DNA of 64,000 bases from assembly GCA_001466705.2 (NCBI GenBank), contig LATX02000211.1, positions 186,001-250,000 of the forward strand, read 5' to 3'. The stretch is from Moniliophthora roreri (taxonomy: Eukaryota; Basidiomycota; Agaricomycetes; Agaricales; Marasmiaceae). Shown one piece after another: positions 57,489 to 64,000 of this stretch (positions are counted from its first letter, which is position 1; every line of letters begins with the position of its first letter). The translations under genes were made by a program, and so were the position numbers. The notes under the pieces were generated by a model. It was not told the DNA's origin, ran no database searches, and saw nothing but the letters and a program-made list of their open reading frames with translations.

Positions 57489-59352
57489 ATGGCGTTCTCT
57501 CAAGCGTTAGGGTCTCTTTCAGCCGCCGTTCCATGGCCCACACTCACTATTCCATCCATCATCCTCCTTTCCTGGCTCTCTATCGTCCGTACATTCCGTT
57601 GGAGGCGTTACAACCATATCCACCGTGTCTATGGTCCCAAATATGCAGCCGGCCAGCTCACACCAGAAGAAGCTCAAGAGATTGTTGGGATTCTGACTCG
57701 TTATGAAATGCCGCTCGTACTCGAGTATGCGTTGGCTTTTGCACTTTTCAAGACGTATGGTATTGTGAGTTAAACTTAACCACGCCCCTTCCGAGTCCTC
57801 GAGCACGTCTGATCCTGATGATCCCCTATGGAATGATATGATAGCCGTCAATTTCCAAGATACTCGCTGCAACCAAGGAATTCAAGTCGGATGAAACCGT
57901 TTCGAAGCGTTATGCAGATGTGAGTGCCAGAAGATCGTCATGTAGCTCCTGTACTAATCCTTTCGTATGCTATATAGACATCTATTCTCATCTGTACGAA
58001 CTCGGCCTCTTCGTGCATCATTCCTCAAACATGACAACGATCATCTAGCCACTTGGGTACAATGCCCCATCTCCGGTTATACCACCTTAGAAGGCATCGA
58101 GAAGCCCGTCCAAGATCCCAGAGCGAATCTCGCCATTGCTCGCGTCAACTATTTGCATTCTCAGTACAACATTGTATGTTCATCCTTGCATTTACCCCGA
58201 CGGCATCACGCTCATACCTGATATAGAAAAATGATGATCATTTGTACACCCTAGCTCTTTTCATGTTCGAACCTTCCGTACGGTCGTCACGTCTGATCAT
58301 GCCGCGCCTTTCCGTCCACACTAACCCATCTTTTGAATAAATAGAAATGGGCCGAGAAATACGGTTGGCGCGCGCTGTCGCCTCTTGAGAGCCATGTACG
58401 CTTACCATTCATCGTCTAGTCTCCGTATTAACCGATTCTGTTTCGGGCGCGTCGGTAGGCTATGTACGTTCTCTGGGTCGAAGTCGGCAAACGAATGGGT
58501 ATCAAGGACATCCCCGAGTCTGAAGAAGCGTTTAAAGCATGGGTAGAGGCAAGTCTTGATCTCCGAGTCCTCAGCGCGCTACGCCCAACAGCAAAATAAC
58601 AATACATTTACTGCAAAGGACTATGAAGCCAAGAACATGGTTCCCGCTCAAACGAACCACGATGTAGCAAACTATACCACGGACGAGTTGATTTATCCGG
58701 TTCCGCATGCGTTTGGGCTCAAGAATTTTGCAAGAAAGCTTTCGATTGCAGCATTGGAGGATAATGTGAGAGTTGCGATGATGTACGTGTGTGTTTTTTT
58801 TTTTTTTTTCTTGGGGACTTGGGTCTTCTGATTAGTGCATCGTCTATCACCTATATCTAGGCAACCGGAACAACCCAAATACCTCCGTATATTCCTAGAC
58901 TCCTTACTCAAATTCACAGCATGGCAAATTCGCTACTTTCATCTCCCTCGACCTCAATGGAATTATTATGGTCAAATTAAACTCGACCTGCCGCAATTTG
59001 AAGAAGGACAAGAACCTTTGATGACACCGTTGTATTTCCAACCGAGACCGTGGTATAAACCCGAATCCACATGGCTTATTGGACGGTTCTGGGATTGGTT
59101 TTTGGTCAAGGCCGGCAAGCATGCAGATGTTCCTTCAAAGCAGTTCAAGAGTGAGGGGTATAGGCTGGATACCATGGGTCCGTTGAAATTTGAGAATGGT
59201 GAGTAGTTTTTGGTATGCGAAATTGTGAGTTGGCGCTAATGCGTTTTTTCCCTGCTTTACTAGCGGGTCGAGAAGAGGTGTATCGTATGGCTGAAAGGTT
59301 GTCGGGATGTCCGGTTCCTGGGGCTTGGAGAACTCTGCCTAGGGCGCATTGA
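57489..59352 (+). CDS. mpaB-like ER-bound oxygenase, ten exons, 424 aa
   Basis: Exons: 57489-57764, 57845-57919, 57978-57993, 58049-58173, 58227-58277, 58345-58395, 58459-58548, 58619-58782, 58861-59198, 59264-59352. They total 1275 bases, a whole number of codons ending in TGA. The intron after 58548 is GC-AG. The protein starts MAFSQALGSLSAAVPWPTLT, with a hydrophobic N-terminal anchor (about residues 20-36) followed by basic RWRRY. Family blocks are WVQCPISGYTTLEGIEKPVQ, ANLAIARVNYLHSQYN, NDDHLYTLALFMFEPS, KWAEKYGWRALSPLE, VEVGKRMGIKDIPE, MVPAQTNHDVANYTTDEL and YPVPHAFGLKNFARKL. In mycophenolic acid synthesis mpaB cleaves a prenyl side chain oxidatively; the substrate here is unknown. It is intact. 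Confidence 0.85.
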
Positions 59353-59637
59353 GAGATGCCTTTTCTGGTGTATTTATCGTTAGCCTATCAATGATTTATT
59401 TGCCATTATTTTTGACCTTTTCAGTGCTTTGGCGGCACTCTTGCTCTTCTACTGATCATGTTCCTTCCTCAGTGACAGTTCATCTCTCCCCAGTGCCGTT
59501 ACCTGTGTTGAGACAGAACGGAGACGTAAAGCGCAGTGGAGTGTGCTCAACTCACATTTGTACGAGAACTTGTTTAGAACCTTGAGGGTTGTAGAGGTGC
59601 GATGTGCAGAGTAGTCAATGTAAATTGAACTGAGAAA
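59353..59637. other. 3' flank of the oxygenase gene
   Basis: About 285 bp up to the probable copia LTR; no further gene is seen. Confidence 0.3.
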
Positions 59638-60022
59638 TGTAGCTACATACATGCTTGCTTTTATACTACTCTAAAGGATAAGTTCCGTAGATAGACGGAG
59701 AAACCTAGTAAGCTATGGATGTAAGCTACTGAATACTTGTGAGACAAAGTATCCAAGAATAATGTGTCTTGGAAAGACACAATACAATCGTCTGACAGCG
59801 GAAGGAACTATACATGAATTCTTCATGTGTTCTACTGTATTGTGCATGAGGCTACAATACTCCTACTGGACGAGGGAGCACTCCTATGACTGTAGTGCAA
59901 GCTCCGGAGAAGCTCAGGAACGTACTTTGTAAGTTCCGTAGTTGATCACATACGCAAGTAATACAATAACTAGTGTTCCTAATGTACCTAGTTTAGTATA
60001 GTACAGGTACTGTGCTTCAACA
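59638..60022 (-). repeat. Copia 3' LTR (left boundary approximate)
   Basis: The right boundary is clear: on the sense strand a purine run GGGGGAG is followed by TGTTGAAGCACAGTACC, the LTR start. The left boundary is taken at TGTAGCTACATACATGC, giving a sense-strand end ...TAGCTACA. Without the second LTR this cannot be confirmed. Confidence 0.5.
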
Positions 60023-60036
60023 CTCCCCCTCACTAA
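60023..60036 (-). promoter_or_regulatory. Copia polypurine tract
   Basis: The sense strand reads TTAGTGAGGGGGAG directly before the LTR start, the expected place for the plus-strand primer. Confidence 0.65.
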
Positions 60037-60064
60037 GTTTGTGATAAACTTTGTAGTGATTGAG

Positions 60065-61645
60065 CTATATGGAGGAATCGGTCTTAAAGAATGTAAGGCC
60101 GAGAAATTCTCTGTGGCGTTGAAATTTATCCCAAGGTAGATTCTTCGTCATAAGATCCGCAGGTTGTTGATTTGTGGGGATGAAGAATACTTCTACTTTC
60201 TTCTTGGCAACGCATTCTCGAATATGGTGATATTTAATATCAATGTGCTTTGTTCGTTTTTCAGTAACTTGATTTTTACTGATGAAGATAGCACCTTGAT
60301 TATCACTAAGCAATGGTAGTTTTGCTATAGGATATTCGATTTCAGAGAATAGATTAATTATCCATTTGATCTGTCTAGCACAGTCAGATAAAGCCATATA
60401 TTCGGCTTCAGTACTGGATAATGCTACGGATTTCTGTTTTTGTGAAACCCAGAAGACTGGAGCACAAGCGAAGTTAATGAGATAACCTGTTTGTGAGACT
60501 CTAGTGTCTTCATCTGTAGCCCAGTCAGAATCGGCATATGCTATGAAACCTTGTTCTCCTTGCTTATCTTTGTAAGTAAGAGAATATTTGCGGGTTCCAA
60601 TTAGGTATCGAATGATATATTTCGCTTTGTTGAGATGCTCCTGAGTAGGATTTGTCCCATATTGCGAAAGTTTGATGACTGGAAAGGTTATATCTGGTCG
60701 AGTACCTAAGCATAGATATAGAAGTGATCCGATCACTGATTGGAATTGGGATCTAATTGTAGAGTTCGCTTCTCCTTTATTAGCCATAGGTTTATAACCG
60801 GCAGGTAATGGAGTACGAGTGGGATTGGCGTTTTCCATACCAAAGTGTTTAATGATTTTCTCGAGATAGTCACTTTGATCAAGTGATAAAGTACGTCGTT
60901 TTCGATCTCGAGTAATCCGCATTCGTAGGAATTCTCTAGGTTCACCTAAATCTCTACATTCCCATATTTTCATGAATTCTTTCTTCTTGGAATGAAGAAG
61001 GCTAGAATTTGAACCCATGAAAATTGCATCATCTACATATACAATGGCAATGATAATATCATTTCCACGTATAAAGTAATATACACCAGCGTCTGATATG
61101 CAGCGCTTAAATCCTAGCTTAGCCATGGATTTAGTGCATTGGTACCACCATGATAAAGAGGCTTGTTTTAAACCATATAATGCACGGCGTAATAACCAAA
61201 CTTTGTTTGAACCTTTGACGAATCCTTGTGGTTGTTCCATGTAAATCTCCTTGTCAAGTTTGCCATAGAGAAAGGCTGTTTTGACATCTAGCGCTTGGAT
61301 ATCCCAATCCTCAAGAGCGGCTAGTGCAAGTAGTACGCGAACGGTTTCAAAGCGTACTACAGGAGAGAACAATTCGTCATAATCTATTCCTTCGACTTGT
61401 GAGAAACCTTTTGCTACAAGTCGTGCCTTATAACGGCCATCTGTTTTGACATCAAAAACCCATCTGGATTTTATCGCTTTTCGACCTTGAGGTAAATCTA
61501 CAAGTTTGTAAACATTATGTTCTTGCAGTGATTTGAGTTCATCATGACATGCAGCCATCCATTTCTTCTGTTCATCTTTTGACAGAGTTAGAATGTCTTT
61601 GTATTGCCATTGACGTACGTTGTCAATTGACAATGCTGATGCCAT
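60065..61645 (-). CDS. Copia RT and RNase H (open reading frame, C-terminal part of pol)
   Basis: One uninterrupted minus-strand frame of about 525 codons. Features in order: WMAACHDELKSLQEHNVYKL, KSRWVFDVKTDGRYKARLVA, YDELFSPVVRFETVRVLLAL, LDVKTAFLYGKLDKEIYMEQ, IIAIVYVDDAIFMGSN (catalytic YVDD intact), IGSLLYLCLGTRPDITFPV, GFIAYADSDWATDED and VALSSTEAEYMALSDCARQI (RNase H), ending near DLMTKNLPWDKF. It is intact in this part, which suggests recent activity. Its upstream continuation across 61645-62120 leads to the N at 62121 and should not be read as one protein. Confidence 0.85.
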   Translation of the reverse strand: MASALSIDNVRQWQYKDILTLSKDEQKKWMAACHDELKSLQEHNVYKLVDLPQGRKAIKSRWVFDVKTDGRYKARLVAKGFSQVEGIDYDELFSPVVRFETVRVLLALAALEDWDIQALDVKTAFLYGKLDKEIYMEQPQGFVKGSNKVWLLRRALYGLKQASLSWWYQCTKSMAKLGFKRCISDAGVYYFIRGNDIIIAIVYVDDAIFMGSNSSLLHSKKKEFMKIWECRDLGEPREFLRMRITRDRKRRTLSLDQSDYLEKIIKHFGMENANPTRTPLPAGYKPMANKGEANSTIRSQFQSVIGSLLYLCLGTRPDITFPVIKLSQYGTNPTQEHLNKAKYIIRYLIGTRKYSLTYKDKQGEQGFIAYADSDWATDEDTRVSQTGYLINFACAPVFWVSQKQKSVALSSTEAEYMALSDCARQIKWIINLFSEIEYPIAKLPLLSDNQGAIFISKNQVTEKRTKHIDIKYHHIRECVAKKKVEVFFIPTNQQPADLMTKNLPWDKFQRHREFLGLTFFKTDSSI

Positions 61646-62120
61646 AATGTATTCATCCTCATTTGACTGTTGTATTTGATGTTCAGCAGGTGGAATATCC
61701 TGCTCATGGTCACGACTACTTCCTTGTATGAATTCTTGATCAGGACTTTCATCTTGATCATTAGAATCAGGTAAGTTGTTATATGTACGTAGACGTAATC
61801 TATCTCGGATAGGCATACGACCCATTGCGTCTCCATACCGCTGTGGTACACGAGTCTGTCTTTTAGGACGACTTTGTTGATGTTGACTTGGGTCAAACAT
61901 CTGTACCCTTCGTCGCATTCTCCTGTTTATATTATTTATTTCAGGATCTATTGGGTTTTGCGGCGGTGCAGTATTTTTAGGTCGTGATTGATCCTCACCA
62001 TCATTCTGGTTATGATGATGATCCACAGGATCATTACCTCCGTTGGGATGATTAGGTTGAGGGAAATCAGGATGATCGTCATCATCGTCATTTCCTCCCC
62101 CTTGATCGTGATTTTGATGA
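61646..62120 (-). repeat. Copia linker copy A (low-complexity acidic region)
   Basis: Encodes the Asp/Asn/His/Gln-rich linker (NDDDDDHPDFPQPNHPNGGN, MFDPSQHQQSRPKRQTRVPQ, NLPDSNDQDESPDQEFIQGS). It is repeated at about 62180-62660 and 63490-63960 with few differences. It lacks a block present at 63395-63490 in copy C. Confidence 0.75.
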
Positions 62121-62121
62121 N
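62121..62121. other. Single N inside the repeated copia linker
   Basis: Left of the N the linker has been read through to ATTTTGATGA; right of it sequence restarts at the other end of the same linker (ACCACTTCATCATCAGTCTG). It looks like a contig overlap. Confidence 0.85.
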
Positions 62122-63295
62122 ACCACTTCATCATCAGTCTGAGGTGGAGTTTGATCAATTTCTATATCATTATGATCTTGTTCCATTTCATCCTCATTTG
62201 ACTGTTGTATTTGATGTTCAGCAGGTGGAATTTCCTGCTCATGGTCACGACTACTACCTTGTATGAATTCTTGATCAGGACTCTCATCTTGATCATTAGA
62301 ATCAGGTAAGTTGTTATATGTATGTAGACGTAATCTCTCTCGGATAGGCATACGACCCATTGTGTCTCCATACCCCTGTGGTACACGAGTCTGTCTTTTA
62401 GGACGACTTTGTTGATGTTGACTTGGGTCAAACATCTGTACCCTCCGTCACATTCTCCTGTTAATATTATTTATTTCAGGATCTATTGGGTTTTGCGGCG
62501 GTGCAGTATTTTTAGGTCGTGATTGATCCTCACCATCATTCTGGTTTTGATGATGATCCACTGGATCATTACCTCCGTTGGGATGATTAGGTTGAGGGAA
62601 ATCAGGATGATCGTCATCATCATCATTTCCTCCCCCTTGATCGTGATTTTGATGACCGTTATCATCATCATCCGATCGTGGTCGATTAATACCAGTAAAA
62701 GGAATAGATAAGATTCCATTGGTTGATTGTAAGGTTCGATCAACTGAATTAGACGAGTACGGAAAATCTTCTTCATCGAAGTCTGCTTGAGCAGCCGTAA
62801 ATATCGTCTTATCCTGTCGCATAAACCGATATCCTTTAGTATTAGGAGCGTAATCTAAGAATGTCATATGTTCCATTTTCTTCGAAAGTTTGTTCTTGCG
62901 TTGTTCTTTATGAATAAAAACATATGCTGAACATCCTGGTGTTCGGAAATAAGAAACATCAGGTACTTTCTTACTATAGATTTCGGTTGGAGTTTTCCAC
63001 TCTAGGCGTTTGTTAGGAGTGTGATGAGCTGAGTTTCGCATTTGAATTCCATTATCTTTAAGATATGTTTGGAACTCATTTCCGAAAAATTCTCCACCAT
63101 GATCAGTTTGAACACATTTAATTATTTTACCAGTTTGCTTTTCGGTTAAGGCGCGAAAGCGTTTGAAGCTGGTAAGTGTTTCAAATTGATTCTTAGTTCT
63201 TTGATGATAAATCCATCCTACTGAGGAATGGTCATCGATTAGAACTAATGTGTAACGATTTTGGTGATAAGAATTAATAGGAAACTCCTTAATAT
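62122..63295 (-). pseudogene. Copia integrase C-terminal part and linker copy B
   Basis: The integrase core shows YTLVLIDDHSSVGWIYHQRT, CVQTDHGGEFFGNEFQTYLK and DNGIQMRNSAHHTPNKRLEW, then KTPTEIYSKKVPDVSYFRTP and GYRFMRQDKTIF. Between SAHHTP and NKRLEW the family has roughly forty more residues, including the catalytic Glu region after HTPQQNG; these are missing, so the integrase would be dead. The linker (62790-62180) follows. The right end is the N at 63296. Confidence 0.75.
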
Positions 63296-63296
63296 N
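63296..63296. other. Single N joining copia integrase to a repeated RT start
   Basis: After the N, sequence ATCTTTTGACAGAGTTAGAATG repeats 61577 onward, so the piece to the right is another reading of the RT start and linker. Confidence 0.85.
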
Positions 63297-64000
63297 ATCT
63301 TTTGACAGAGTTAGAATGTCTTTGTATTGCCATTGACGTACGTTGTCAATTGACAATGCTGATGCCATAATGTAATCAAGGTAACGAACTCCCCCTTCCT
63401 GAGAAAGAATTTGTACATAATTGACCACTTTATCATCAGTCTGAGGTGGAGTTTGATCAATTTCTATATCATTATGATCTTGTTCCATTTCATCCTCATT
63501 TGACTGTTGTATTTGATGTTCAGCAGGTGGAATATCCTGCTCATGGTCACGACTACTTCCTTGTATGAATTCTTGATCAGGACTTTCATCTTGATCATTA
63601 GAATCAGGTAAGTTGTTATATGTACGTAGACGTAATCTATCTCGGATAGGCATACGACCCATTGCGTCTCCATACCGCTCTGGTACACGAGTCTGTCTTT
63701 TAGGACGACTTTGTTGATGTTGACTAGAGTCAAACATCTGTACCCTTCGTTGCATTCTCCTGTTTATATTATGTATTTCAGGATCTATTGGGTTTTGCGG
63801 CGGTGCAGTATTTTTAGGTCGTGATTGATCCTCACCATCATTCTGGTTATGATGATGATCCACAGGATCATTACCTCCGTTGGGATGATTAGGTTGAGGG
63901 AAATCATTTCCTCCCCCTTGATCGTGATTTTGATGACCGTCATCATCATTATCCGATCGTGGTCGATTAATACCAGTAAAAGGAATAGATAAGATTCCAT
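63297..64000 (-). pseudogene. Copia RT start and linker, copy C (truncated at both ends)
   Basis: It contains the RT entry (MASALSIDNVRQWQYKDILT, 63297-63370), a block VNYVQILSQEGGVRYLDY absent from copy A, and the linker to about 63960. It is cut at the left by the N and at the right by the window end. Confidence 0.7.

Larger units (their letters stand above)
59638..64000 (-). mobile_element. Ty1/copia retrotransposon, 3' part, assembled from overlapping pieces
   Basis: On the minus strand the order is integrase, acidic Asn/Asp/His-rich linker, RT, RNase H, polypurine tract, LTR, which is Ty1/copia order. N positions at 62121 and 63296 separate pieces that repeat the linker, so the order and number of segments here should not be trusted. 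Gag, protease and the 5' LTR lie beyond the right edge. Confidence 0.85.

Noticed and set aside
60065..62158. A single 697-codon copia polyprotein
   Set aside because: It crosses the N at 62121; the part beyond RT is repeated linker from an overlapping piece.

Overview
The window looks like a repeat-rich accessory region of a mushroom-forming basidiomycete (Agaricomycetes, probably Agaricales). The clues are many short introns of about 50-80 bp, MarY1-like and chromodomain Ty3/gypsy retroelements, a large agaric-type F-box family, a Cyt-like (volvatoxin-related) toxin gene, an mpaB-type oxygenase and an intron-bearing nuclear tRNA-Ser. All gene calls come from reading translated sequence and family motifs; no database search was run.

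Region 1-23.2 kb is a nested pile of transposable elements, almost all on the minus strand. Element A (Ty3/gypsy, 1-7371) is cut by the window edge and broken by two insertions and a relic in its RT. Element B (Ty3/gypsy) is split into 7372-7712 and 18221-23216 by a hAT-like element (7713-18220, imperfect 8-bp target duplication). That element contains a PIF/Harbinger-like MITE. The MITE was hit by a complete chromovirus (8541-16607, 545-bp LTRs, target duplication AAAAG), whose pol carries a solo LTR (12061-12702, target duplication GGTAG). The chromovirus has a Tf1-style self-priming signature.

Region 23.2-33.5 kb holds two diverged copies of a host segment carrying broken copies of an indoleamine 2,3-dioxygenase-like gene and of COG3. 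An apparently intact seven-exon gene of an agaric protein family of unknown function (26413-28382, minus) lies between them. One copy carries a 468-bp DNA transposon with a 9-bp target duplication; the other copy has the matching empty site.

Region 33.5-57.4 kb holds four F-box genes (33.7, 46.8, 49.1 and 54.4 kb) sharing one architecture: a 30-bp first exon, a short intron and a long second exon. F-box relics precede two of them, and the fourth sits inside a broken copy of the TFIIH helicase XPB/SSL2. Among them lie an apparently intact Cyt-like toxin gene (38604-39395), a broken paralogue (44692-45352), several MITEs and tRNA-Ser(AGA).

Region 57.5-64 kb has an intact ten-exon mpaB-like oxygenase gene with a GC-AG intron, then a Ty1/copia element on the minus strand.

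Assembly warning: all four single-N positions (40678, 43525, 62121, 63296) lie where near-identical sequence is repeated, so the apparent tandem duplications there are probably unmerged contig ends. In one of them, 55 bases (41455-41509) are the exact unreversed complement of the matching bases in the other copy (40299-40353). No inversion can produce that.
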